Shown here: positions 26,270-35,905 of the stretch, one piece after another
How positions within the stretch are numbered: the first letter of the stretch is position 1
How the letters are laid out: each line of letters starts with the position of its first letter
Made by a program: the position numbers and the translations under genes
Notes under the pieces: model-generated
The model's database searches: none
What the model saw: only the letters and a program-made list of their open reading frames with translations
What the model was told of the DNA's origin: nothing
DNA from: DATCDE01 sp038252405
GTDB taxonomy: Bacteria > Actinomycetota > Actinomycetes > Prado026
DNA length: 40,694 nucleotides
Assembly (NCBI GenBank): GCA_038252405.1
Contig: JBBSAJ010000023.1
Location: 1-40,694, forward strand
Direction: 5' to 3'

Positions 26270-26746
26270 GTGTGGCGCCGCCTCGTGGACCTGCTGGCCC
26301 CCCGCCGCCCGCCGGGCCGACCCCTTTCGACGCAGCCCGCGCAGCCGGCGGTGGCGTACGACTACGACGGGCCGGTCCGCCTCCTCTACACCCCCGAGCG
26401 GGACGGCGACGCGGACCCCGGCGAGGTGGTGTGGACCTGGGTGCCCTACGAGGAGGACCCCGCGCAGGGCAAGGACCGCCCGGTCGTCGTCGTGGGCCGG
26501 GTGCTCGCCGGGCGGCTGGGCGACTTGGCCGTCGTCATGCTGTCCAGCCGGGACCACTCCGACGACCCCGACTGGCTGGTGCTCGGCCGCGGCGGCTGGG
26601 ACCGGGAGGCCCGGGTGAGCAGCGTCCGTCTCGACCGGGTGTTCGGCGTGCCGCCGGACGCCGTCCGGCGCGAGGGCGCCGCCCTGGACCGGCCACGCTT
26701 CGACAAGGTGGCGCAAGAGCTGCGCGCGCTGCACGGCTGGGTTTGA
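26270..26746 (+). CDS. PemK/MazF-like protein
   Basis: A 158-residue protein with a PemK/MazF-like fold region (about 45-155: GEVVWTWVPYEEDPAQGKDRPVVVVGR…VMLSSRDHSDD…VRLDRVF). MazF/PemK toxins are mRNA interferases, but no antitoxin gene adjoins, and the long N-terminus (VWRRLVDLLAPRRPPGRP) is typical of a chromosomal actinobacterial variant of unknown role. The start could be the GTG at 26270 or the repeat-borne ATG at 26240. A TAGCCT sequence just upstream of the GTG could give a leaderless mRNA. It precedes rpsT, whose promoter overlaps its stop codon. Confidence 0.8.
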   Translation: MWRRLVDLLAPRRPPGRPLSTQPAQPAVAYDYDGPVRLLYTPERDGDADPGEVVWTWVPYEEDPAQGKDRPVVVVGRVLAGRLGDLAVVMLSSRDHSDDPDWLVLGRGGWDREARVSSVRLDRVFGVPPDAVRREGAALDRPRFDKVAQELRALHGWV

Positions 26747-26772
26747 GGCCGGGCCAGGCTCGCTGATACCCT
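26743..26772 (+). promoter_or_regulatory. rpsT promoter
   Basis: TTGAGG (26743-26748), an 18-nt spacer and TACCCT (26767-26772) precede rpsT. The -35 box overlaps the stop codon of the PemK-like gene. The mRNA would have a 5' leader of about 60 nt. Confidence 0.6.
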
Positions 26773-26839
26773 CAGACACCGCGCCTGCGCGCCGTCCCGG
26801 CGTGCTCGCAACTCCTGACGAATCGACTGAGGCTGGCAC

Positions 26840-27106
26840 GTGGCGAACATCAAGTCCCAGATCAAGCGCATCCGCACCAACGAGAAGGCGCGGCTGAGCA
26901 ACAAGGCAACTCGCTCGGCGTTGAAGACCGCTGTGAAGCGGTTCCACGTCGCGGCCGAGTCCGGCGACCTCGATGCGGCCCGCGAGGCGCTGACCTCCGC
27001 CAGCCGCAAGCTCGACAAGGCGGCCAGCAAGGGCGTCATCCACAAGAACCAGGCGGCCAACCGGAAGTCCTCGATGGCCAAGCAGTTCAGCACCCTCGCC
27101 AGCTGA
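26840..27106 (+). CDS. rpsT: 30S ribosomal protein S20
   Basis: Primary 16S rRNA-binding protein of the small subunit. It is 88 residues long and Lys/Arg/Ala-rich. The N-terminal MANIKSQIKRIRTNEKARL is diagnostic, and the conserved KGVIHKNQAANRKS lies near the C-terminus. The start is GTG. The gene is convergent with holA, as in other actinobacteria, and is followed by a strong hairpin. Confidence 0.98.
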   Translation: MANIKSQIKRIRTNEKARLSNKATRSALKTAVKRFHVAAESGDLDAAREALTSASRKLDKAASKGVIHKNQAANRKSSMAKQFSTLAS

Positions 27107-27129
27107 GTCGACCCAGCCGCAGCGAACTC

Positions 27130-27164
27130 GACGGCGCCGCTCCCCCACCAGGGACGGCGCCGTC
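27130..27164 (+). terminator. rpsT terminator hairpin
   Basis: GACGGCGCCG (27130-27139) and CGGCGCCGTC (27155-27164) form a perfect 10-bp stem. TCCC/GGGA inside the loop can extend it after a one-base bulge. No U-run follows. Being symmetric, it could also stop transcription of holA arriving from the other side. Confidence 0.75.
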
Positions 27165-27194
27165 AGCATGCTTCGGCGGTCCTGTGACGGGGAC

Positions 27195-28175
27195 TCAGGC
27201 CGAGCGCGCCGCCGTGACCGCCAGCACCGCCTTCTCCAGGGCGTAGCCCGGGTCGGCCGCACCCCCCATGCCCTTGACGCTCGCGTCCGCCTCCGCGACC
27301 GCGGCGATGGCCCGGGCCAGACCGTCCGGCGCCCAGCCGCGGGCCTGGCGGCGCACGATGTCGACCTTCCACGGCGGCAGCCCCAGGTCGCGGGCCAGGT
27401 CGCCCGCCCGGGCGCCCTGCGGCGCTGACGCGAGCCGCCCCACCTGGCGCAGACCCTGTGCGAGCGCGCTCGTGAGCAGCACCGGCGCCACCCCGCAGCC
27501 CAGCGCGAACCGCAGCTGTTCGAGCGCGTCCGAGGTCCGGCCGTCGATGGTCAGGTCGGCCACCTGGAAGCTGGACACCTCGGCCCGGCCGGCGTAGTAG
27601 CGCTGCACCACAGACGCCGTGATCGGTCCCTCGGTGTCGGACACCAGCTGGGCGCAGGCGTTGGCCAGCTCGCGCAGGTCGCTGCCGACCGCCTCGAGGA
27701 GCACCTGGGCGGCGTCCTCGGCGATGGACCGACCGGCCCCGGCGATCTCGCCGCGCACGAACCGCAGCCGCTCGGACGGCTTGGGCGTCGGGCACTCGAC
27801 CTCGGTGGCCCGCACCGCCCGGCAGGCCTCCAGCACGGCCTTGGCCCGGTTCGCGGCGCCTCCGTGGACGACGACGAGGACGACGTGCTCGGCCGGGTCG
27901 CGCAGCACCGTCGCCACCTCGGCGGCCAGGTCGCCGGACAGCTCGTGCGCCCGGTCGAGGACCAGCACCGTGGTCTCCCCGAACAGCGAGGGACTGGTCA
28001 GCTCGACCAGCTGGCCGGGCTCGAGGCTGCCCGGCTCGAGCCGTCGGACGTCGGCCTCCGGGTCGGCCGCCCGCACCGCAGCCACGACGCGCCCGACCGC
28101 ACGCTCGGCGAGGAAGGTCTCGGGGCCGAGCACGAGGGTGACCTGGGGCGGCTGCGCGGACATCGCCGCCAGCAT
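27195..28175 (-). CDS. holA: DNA polymerase III subunit delta
   Basis: Clamp-loader subunit that opens the beta sliding clamp during replication. The 326-residue sequence shows the HolA pattern: TLVLGPETFLAERAVGRVVAAV at the N-terminus, ELTSPSLFGETTVLVLDRAHEL, and an alpha-helical C-terminal collar domain (LRFALGCGVAPVLLTSALAQGLRQV in pieces). The ATG at 28175 gives MLAAMSAQ; the ATG at 28163 is equally possible. It lies downstream of comEC in the order comEA-comEC-holA, which is conserved in actinobacteria. Confidence 0.95.
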   Translation of the reverse strand: MLAAMSAQPPQVTLVLGPETFLAERAVGRVVAAVRAADPEADVRRLEPGSLEPGQLVELTSPSLFGETTVLVLDRAHELSGDLAAEVATVLRDPAEHVVLVVVHGGAANRAKAVLEACRAVRATEVECPTPKPSERLRFVRGEIAGAGRSIAEDAAQVLLEAVGSDLRELANACAQLVSDTEGPITASVVQRYYAGRAEVSSFQVADLTIDGRTSDALEQLRFALGCGVAPVLLTSALAQGLRQVGRLASAPQGARAGDLARDLGLPPWKVDIVRRQARGWAPDGLARAIAAVAEADASVKGMGGAADPGYALEKAVLAVTAARSA

Positions 28176-28213
28176 GCCACGGGGGTCCGACGACGAGGAA
28201 AGCCGCGGTCGGT

Positions 28214-28256
28214 GCCGGGGTCAGCGCCGGGGTCAGCGCCGGGGTCAGCGCCGGGG
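28214..28256. repeat. 12-bp tandem repeat at the comEC stop
   Basis: GCCGGGGTCAGC occurs three times in tandem, followed by GCCGGGG. On the minus strand each unit carries a TGA, and the comEC stop (28245-28247) is the one in the third unit. The gap between comEC and holA otherwise shows nothing. Confidence 0.9.
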
Positions 28257-30590
28257 CACCACCCGCGGTGACCCACCGAGCACCGCGAGGTCGCCGTGCT
28301 CGTCGGTGCGCAGCACCAGGGCGCCGTTCGCCGTCGCCAGGTCCAAGGTGCTGCGGGCCGGGTGCCCGTAGCCGTTGTCCGCACCCACCGACACCAGCGC
28401 CGCGCGCGCCCCCACCGCCTCGATGAACGCGGCCAGCTGCACCCGCGACCCGTGGTGGGCGACCTTGAGGACGTCAGCCCGCAGCAGCTCGGGCCGGGCC
28501 AGCAGAGCCCGCTGCGCGGCCAGCTCGACGTCACCGCTGAGCAGCAGCACGGTGCCGGCGGTCTCGACGCGCAGCACCACGCTGGCGTTGTTCGGCGCCG
28601 ACCCCTCCCCGTGGATGAGCCGGGCCGGCCACAGCACCCGCCAGCTCAGCGGGCCCACCACGCGCTGCTCGTCGAGGGAGGCGGGCGCCAGCGGGACACC
28701 GGCCGCCGCGGCCCACGCCCGCACCCGGGCCGCCTCGTCGTCGGGCTCGGCCAGCGGGGACACCTCCACCGCGCCGACGGCCCGACCCCGCAGCACGCCG
28801 GGCAGCCCCTCGACGTGGTCGGCGTGGAAGTGCGTGAGCACCACGAGGGGCACCCGGCGGACGCCGAGGTCGCGCAGACAGCGGTCGACTGCGTCCGGGT
28901 CGGGCCCGGCATCGACGACCACCGCGGACGCCGGGCCGGCTGCCAGCACCACGGCGTCGCCCTGGCCGACGTCGCAGACGACCGCGACCCAGCCCGGCGG
29001 CGGCCACCGCGGTCGCAGCCCGAGCGGTGAGACGGCCACGAGCAGCACGACCAGGACGCCCGCGGTCCAGCCTCGGTGCCGGCGCAGCACGGGCGTGCTG
29101 AGGCCGAGCGCGAGCAGCAGCCCGGCCAGCAGCGCGGCTCCGGCCAGCCCGGTCGGCCAGCCCAGCGCGGCCCCGGGAGCCTGCGCTGCCGTCCGTCCCA
29201 CCAGGACGATCCACGCGGCGGGGACCCCGGCCAGCCGCCCGGCGACCTCGGCCAGCCACGGCGCCACCGGTCCGGTCACGGCGGCGACGACGCCGAGCAC
29301 GGTCGCCGGGGGCACTGCCGGCGCGGCCAGCAGGTTGGCCGGGATGGAGACCAGGCTGATGCTCGGGTTGAGCAGCACCAGCACCGGGGCGACCGCCACC
29401 TGCGCCGCGGCCGGGACGGCGAGGGCGTCGGCCAGCCGGCCGGGCAGCACCCGGGCGAACGCCGTCCGCCAGCCGGGGGCCAGCACCAGCAGCCCGGCCG
29501 TGGCCAGCACTGACAAGGCGAATCCGGCCGACCGGGCCAGGAACGGGTCCACGAGGACGAGCAGCAGCACGGCCGAGGACAGCGCCGGCAGGCCGCGCCG
29601 CCGCCCGCCCCTGGTCAGGGCGACCACGGCGACCAGCCCCATGACGGTCGCCCGCAGCACGCTCGGCTCCGGCCGCGCGAGCACCACGAAACCGGCCAGC
29701 CCGAGGACGCCGGCCAGCGGCACGGCTCGGGCCCGCAGCCCCACCCAGCGCGCCGTGAGCAGCACGGCTGCCAGCACGACGGCGACGTTCGCACCGCTCA
29801 CGGCCACCAGGTGGGTCAGCCCGGCCCGGCGGAAGTCCTCCTCGAGATCCGCCGGGAGGTTCGTCGTGTCGCCGACGACGAGGCCGGGCACCAGCCCGCG
29901 CGGGTCCGGGGGCAGCGCTGAGACAGAGTCCCGCAGCCCGGCCCGCAGCCGGGCCGCCACCCGCTGCAGCAGCCAGGGCGGCCCGACCTCGGTCGGCGGG
30001 CCGCGGGCGTCGAGCAGCGCCGTGACGTCGGCGTCCGGTTCGGCGGGAGCCAGCCGGACCGTGGCCCGCACGTGCTGGCTCGGCAGCAGCCCGGCCCAAC
30101 CGTGGTCCGCCGCGAGCACCACCACGGGCAGCCGGGTGCCGAAGACCGCACCCCTCGCCTGCACCCGCTCGACCCGCGCCCGCAGCACCACCCCCTCCAC
30201 CCCGGGGACGCCGGCCGCCGGACGACGGGCCCGCGGATCGCCGGTCACCACGAGGTCCACGGTGGCCACGGCCCGCTGCTCGGACAGGCCGGGCAGCGGT
30301 CCCGCGTGCAGCGCGACCACCCGGGCGACCGCCGAGCCGGCCGCCGCGGCGGCGCAGGCGCCGGCCGCGAGCAGCACCAGCGCGGTGCCCCGCCGAGCGC
30401 CCCGCCGCTGCAGGAGCCGCACCCCGAGGGCCCCAGCCGTCGCGGCCAACACGGCAGTGAGGGCCAGGCCGAGCCGGACCGGCAGCGCCACGACCGCCAG
30501 CGCTGCGAGCCAGGCGGCCACCGCCGACGGGAGCAGCCGCAGGTCCGGGCGGTCCGCCTCGAGGAGCTCCGCGGACGCCGGCGCGCTCAC
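28245..30590 (-). CDS. comEC: ComEC/Rec2 DNA internalisation channel
   Basis: Polytopic membrane protein of 781 residues that forms the channel for single-stranded DNA in natural transformation. The N-terminal region is followed by the Competence domain (about 220-500: GLVVGDTTNLPADLEEDFRRAGLTHLVAVSGANVAVV in pieces). The C-terminal metallo-beta-lactamase-like domain (about 530-780) has DVGQGDAVVL and LTHFHADHVEG. All three parts are complete. Its start overlaps comEA by 4 nt. Transformation has not been shown for most actinobacteria with this locus. Confidence 0.95.
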   Translation of the reverse strand: MSAPASAELLEADRPDLRLLPSAVAAWLAALAVVALPVRLGLALTAVLAATAGALGVRLLQRRGARRGTALVLLAAGACAAAAAGSAVARVVALHAGPLPGLSEQRAVATVDLVVTGDPRARRPAAGVPGVEGVVLRARVERVQARGAVFGTRLPVVVLAADHGWAGLLPSQHVRATVRLAPAEPDADVTALLDARGPPTEVGPPWLLQRVAARLRAGLRDSVSALPPDPRGLVPGLVVGDTTNLPADLEEDFRRAGLTHLVAVSGANVAVVLAAVLLTARWVGLRARAVPLAGVLGLAGFVVLARPEPSVLRATVMGLVAVVALTRGGRRRGLPALSSAVLLLVLVDPFLARSAGFALSVLATAGLLVLAPGWRTAFARVLPGRLADALAVPAAAQVAVAPVLVLLNPSISLVSIPANLLAAPAVPPATVLGVVAAVTGPVAPWLAEVAGRLAGVPAAWIVLVGRTAAQAPGAALGWPTGLAGAALLAGLLLALGLSTPVLRRHRGWTAGVLVVLLVAVSPLGLRPRWPPPGWVAVVCDVGQGDAVVLAAGPASAVVVDAGPDPDAVDRCLRDLGVRRVPLVVLTHFHADHVEGLPGVLRGRAVGAVEVSPLAEPDDEAARVRAWAAAAGVPLAPASLDEQRVVGPLSWRVLWPARLIHGEGSAPNNASVVLRVETAGTVLLLSGDVELAAQRALLARPELLRADVLKVAHHGSRVQLAAFIEAVGARAALVSVGADNGYGHPARSTLDLATANGALVLRTDEHGDLAVLGGSPRVVPRR

Positions 30591-31477
30591 ACCCGCACCC
30601 GGTCCTTCAGATCGGCGAACTTCTTCGCCCCGATGCCGCTGACCTCGCGCAGCTCGTCCACCGTGGAGAAGTGGCCGTGCTCGGTGCGCCAGTCGGCGAT
30701 GCGCTGGGCCAGCACCGGGCCGACTCCCGGCAGCGCCTCCAGCTGCTCGACCGTGGCGGCGTTGAGGTCGAGCTGCCCGCCCGTCCCGGCCGCCGCCCCC
30801 GCCGCGCCGCCGCCGGGCGCGGCAGCGGACGCCGCGGCCACGCCGACCAGGACCTGCTCGCCGTCCACCAGCCGGCGGGCCAGGTTGAGCGGGGTGAGGT
30901 CGACGCCGGGCAGCGCCCCGCCTGCGGCGATGAGCGCGTCGACCACCCGGGCGCCCGCGGCCAGCCGCACGATGCCGGGTCGACGAACCTTCCCGGCCAC
31001 GTCGACGACGACCCCCGCCGACCCCGAGGCGCTGGTGCTCCCGCCGGCCGACGGCGCGGACGGCGCGGTGACCGCGGGCAGCCCCAGCCCGACCGGGGCC
31101 GAGCGGCGCTGGTATCCCAGCCCGAGCAGCACCGCGAGGCAGCCCACCAGCGCCAGGCCGGCCACCGCCCGGCGGTCCAGCGTCAGCCGGCCACCGAGCA
31201 CGGCCGGGGGGATCCGGGCGACCAGCGCCGCACGCAGGCCGCCGGCAGCACCCGGCCGTGGGACCGGGTCGGGCGGGTCCGGTGGATCGGTGGCCACGTC
31301 GTCCGGCTCGACCTCCGGCCAGGCCTCCGAGACCTCCGGGACCTCCGGGACCGGCCAGGCCTCCGAGACCTCCGGGACCTCCGGGACCCAGCCGGCGCCC
31401 GGCAGGACCCGGCGCAGCCGGCTGCGGGCGCCGCGGCCAGCGTCACCCCGGGTCCGTCGCAGCGGCAGGCCGACCAT
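30587..31477 (-). CDS. comEA: ComEA-like DNA-binding protein
   Basis: Membrane-anchored DNA receptor for uptake. From the ATG at 31477 it has 296 residues: a basic N-terminus, an acidic Pro/Val/Glu-rich segment with a duplicated 12-residue unit, one transmembrane helix (AGLALVGCLAVLLGLGYQ), an SLBB domain (VVVDVAGKVRRPGIVRLAAG) and a C-terminal helix-hairpin-helix domain (DLNAATVEQLEALPGVGPVLAQ…GIGAKKFADLKDRVRV). The start is uncertain: GTG at 31498 and TTG at 31537 are in frame. It is coupled to comEC. Confidence 0.9.
   Translation of the reverse strand: MVGLPLRRTRGDAGRGARSRLRRVLPGAGWVPEVPEVSEAWPVPEVPEVSEAWPEVEPDDVATDPPDPPDPVPRPGAAGGLRAALVARIPPAVLGGRLTLDRRAVAGLALVGCLAVLLGLGYQRRSAPVGLGLPAVTAPSAPSAGGSTSASGSAGVVVDVAGKVRRPGIVRLAAGARVVDALIAAGGALPGVDLTPLNLARRLVDGEQVLVGVAAASAAAPGGGAAGAAAGTGGQLDLNAATVEQLEALPGVGPVLAQRIADWRTEHGHFSTVDELREVSGIGAKKFADLKDRVRV
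31315..31386 (-). repeat. 36-bp tandem duplication in comEA
   Basis: Two adjacent, nearly identical 36-bp units (31315-31350 and 31351-31386) encode a twice-repeated segment built on EVSEAWP and VPEVPE in the cytoplasmic N-terminal region of ComEA. The unit length keeps the frame. Confidence 0.85.
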
Positions 31478-31626
31478 GCCGGCAGCCTGGTCCGCCACCG
31501 GTGCGCGGGGGCTCCCCGTCAACGAGTCGGTGGACAACCCCGGCCGGTGGACTGCCGCCGTCCGTGATCGTTATGAGCGGTTAGCGGGCGCCGGTAGACG
31601 GCCGGATCGGACCACAGCCGGCGGTG

Positions 31627-31674
31627 ATGAAGGGGCGGTTGTTGCGGTGGCACGCACAGAAGGGACCCTTCATG
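31627..31674 (-). repeat. 48-bp dispersed repeat, copy E (single)
   Basis: It shares GAAGGGACCCTTC with copy F, where copies A-D have GAAGGGCACCTTC. It lies between comEA and the 3' end of degV, with its ATG on the plus strand pointing toward the end of degV, where no gene starts. The rest of the region 31478-31688 shows nothing else I can name. Confidence 0.95.
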
Positions 31675-31688
31675 CGGGAAGGGCGGGG

Positions 31689-32534
31689 TCAGCGGGGGAC
31701 GACGGCGACGGCGATCATCCCGGGGCCCACGTGCGCGCCGACGACGGCGCCCACCTCGCTGACCCGCAGCTCGCCCAGTCCCGGCACCCGCTGCCGCAAC
31801 CGCTCGGCCAGCTGCGCGGCGCGCGGCCGCGCGGACAGGTGGTGCACCGCGATGTCCACGGCGGCCACGCCAGCCCGCTCCACCGCGAGCTCCTCCAGCC
31901 GGGCCAGCGCCTTGGAGCTGGTGCGCACCTTCTCCAGGGGCAGGATCCGCCCGTCCACCACCTGCAGCAGCGGCTTCACTGCCAGCGCCGAGCCGAACCA
32001 CGCCGCCGCGGGTCCGATCCGCCCGCCGCGGCGCAGGTACTCCAGGGTGTCCACGTAGAACAGCGCCGACGACTCCCCGCAGCGCTTCTCGACCACCGCG
32101 ACGACCTCGTCCAGGGTGGCGCCGTCAGCCGCGGCGTGGGCAGCGGACAGCGCCGGGTAGCCCATGGCCATCCCGATCGTGCGCGAGTCGACCACCCGCA
32201 CCGGCACCGGCGCGTCACCGGCCGCCAGCCGGGCCGAGCCCACGGTCCCGGAGATGTCCGCCGACAGGTGGACCGAGACGATCCCGGTCGCCCCGGCCTC
32301 CGCCGCCGCCCGGTACGCGGACAGGAAGGTGGCCGGCGCCGGGCGTGACGTGGTCACCGGCCGCCAGGTGCGCAGCGCCTCGGCCACCTCGTCGGAGGAG
32401 ATCCCGGTGCCCTCGTCGTACGAGTGCCCGGCCACGACCACCTGCACCGGCACGACCAGCACCCCGAGCTGCTGGACCAGCTCAGTCGGCAGATACGCCG
32501 TCGAGTCGGTGACGACAGCGATGGTCCCGGCCAT
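31689..32534 (-). CDS. DegV family fatty acid-binding protein
   Basis: A 281-residue two-domain DegV (FakB-type) protein that binds fatty acids, presenting them to a kinase in systems that have FakA. The N-terminal IAVVTDSTAYLP, the TSRPAP motif, SVHLSADISGT and VVDSRTIGMAMG are characteristic. No kinase partner lies nearby. Position between leuS and comEA matches other actinobacteria. It starts 23 nt after the leuS stop. Confidence 0.94.
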   Translation of the reverse strand: MAGTIAVVTDSTAYLPTELVQQLGVLVVPVQVVVAGHSYDEGTGISSDEVAEALRTWRPVTTSRPAPATFLSAYRAAAEAGATGIVSVHLSADISGTVGSARLAAGDAPVPVRVVDSRTIGMAMGYPALSAAHAAADGATLDEVVAVVEKRCGESSALFYVDTLEYLRRGGRIGPAAAWFGSALAVKPLLQVVDGRILPLEKVRTSSKALARLEELAVERAGVAAVDIAVHHLSARPRAAQLAERLRQRVPGLGELRVSEVGAVVGAHVGPGMIAVAVVPR

Positions 32535-32557
32535 GGATCGAGGCTAGCGCCGCGCGC

Positions 32558-35053
<2,496 letters not shown>

Positions 35054-35088
35054 CGTGTCCTCGTCGTCGTGCTCGGTGTCCGGACATG

Positions 35089-35114
35089 AAAAGACCCCTC
35101 GCTCAGGAGGGGTC
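35089..35114 (-). terminator. leuS attenuator terminator
   Basis: On the minus strand GACCCCTC (35100-35093 as complement arm) and GAGGGGTC (35114-35107) form a perfect 8-bp stem with a 6-nt loop, followed by TTTT (35092-35089). This is a true Rho-independent terminator, 35 nt before the leuS ATG and downstream of a Leu-rich leader ORF, so it should act as an attenuator. Confidence 0.9.
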
Positions 35115-35148
35115 GCCGTGCCGCCAGCTCGCTCCTGGTCAGCACGGC
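35115..35148 (-). promoter_or_regulatory. leuS leader pause hairpin / antiterminator region
   Basis: GCCGTGC (minus, 35148-35142) pairs with GCACGGC (35121-35115), with an inner CCAG/CTGG stem; it abuts the terminator. Within it CAGGAG (35137-35132) can instead pair with CTCCTG (35109-35104) in the terminator, giving a mutually exclusive antiterminator. The 5' arm overlaps the last codons of the leader peptide. Confidence 0.6.
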
Positions 35149-35174
35149 CCGGTAAGGAGCAGCGGATACCGCAT
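35139..35174 (-). CDS. leuS leader peptide
   Basis: An 11-residue peptide, MRYPLLLTGPC, with three consecutive Leu codons CTG CTC CTT (35162-35154). It shares CGCTGCTCCTTA with the leuA leader. A ribosome stalled for charged tRNA-Leu would leave the downstream segment free to form the antiterminator and let leuS be transcribed. The ATG lies 6 nt after a TACCCT box, so the mRNA is probably leaderless. Leucine attenuation of leuS has been predicted in Streptomyces. Confidence 0.82.
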   Translation of the reverse strand: MRYPLLLTGPC

Positions 35175-35180
35175 GGGTCG

Positions 35181-35186
35181 AGGGTA
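35181..35186 (-). promoter_or_regulatory. Putative leuS -10 box
   Basis: TACCCT on the minus strand, 6 nt before the leader-peptide ATG, gives a start site at or next to that ATG. A convincing -35 hexamer is not visible. It lies in the gap after the octT-like gene. Confidence 0.45.
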
Positions 35187-35200
35187 CCGCAGGGGGGCGC

Positions 35201-35905
35201 TCAGCCGCCGAGCCCCGCAAGCAACGCTCCGGCCGCCGCCGTCCCGACCCCCTCGTGGACGGCGAACGACCAGTGCATGCCGTCGGGGTTGCCGGTGCCG
35301 GCGTCCAGCGACGGCTGCACGATCGGGTCGAGGTCGACGAAGCCGGTGCCGTGGGCCACGGCCCACCGGCGGGCCGCGCCGACGGCGGGCCCGTGGTGCC
35401 GCAGCGAGGGGTACGCCGGCGCCGAGTGCGGCGAGGGCCCGAGCAGCACCACCGGGATGTCCCCGGCGAGCAGCCGCACGGCCTGCACGATCCGGGCCAG
35501 GTAGGTGTCGGTGGCCCGGATCACCCGCGGCCCCCACTGTTGGTGCACCGAGCGGACCCGCCGGCGCAGCCCGCCCGGGCGCAGGTAGGCGATGCCCTCG
35601 CGCAGGTAGGTGGGCACGGCCGCGGACAGGTGGTCCATCTGTCCGACCCCGAGCAGCAGCGCGTCCGCCCGCGGGGCCAGCACGGTGGCCACGTTCGGGT
35701 CCTTGGTGAGCGCCCACCAGCCGTCCCGCGCCGTCCAGCCGAGCCGGGCCACCACGTCGGCCCGCCACGGCCGGCCGGTGGCCGCCTCGAGCGCGGCCGC
35801 GCAGACGTTCGGGTACAGCCGCGAGTCGGTGAGCACCTCAGGCCGCTGCGGGCCGTGGAAGGAGAGCGAGTCGGCGATGACCAGCAGGTGCCCTGGCTCG
35901 GTCAC
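35201..35905 (-). CDS. octT: SGNH hydrolase-fold acyltransferase, OctT-like
   Basis: A 234-residue SGNH/GDSL-fold protein with the nucleophile in ADSLSFHGP (Ser13) and the Asp-x-x-His pair DGMH (Asp208, His211). The overall sequence (LGWTARDGWWALTKDP, RHHGPAVGAARRWA, GNPDGMHWSFAVHE) matches mycobacterial OctT (Rv2418c as I remember it), which transfers octanoate to diglucosylglycerate in methylglucose lipopolysaccharide synthesis. Its place near degV and comEA supports this. GpgP, the usual neighbour, is not seen. The GTG at 35905 overlaps the GGDEF gene stop by 4 nt. The fold is sure; the substrate is less so. Confidence 0.8.
   Translation of the reverse strand: MTEPGHLLVIADSLSFHGPQRPEVLTDSRLYPNVCAAALEAATGRPWRADVVARLGWTARDGWWALTKDPNVATVLAPRADALLLGVGQMDHLSAAVPTYLREGIAYLRPGGLRRRVRSVHQQWGPRVIRATDTYLARIVQAVRLLAGDIPVVLLGPSPHSAPAYPSLRHHGPAVGAARRWAVAHGTGFVDLDPIVQPSLDAGTGNPDGMHWSFAVHEGVGTAAAGALLAGLGG

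Noticed and set aside
35089..35200. T-box riboswitch upstream of leuS
   Set aside because: No T-box core sequence or specifier stem is visible, whereas a Leu-rich leader ORF and terminator explain the region.
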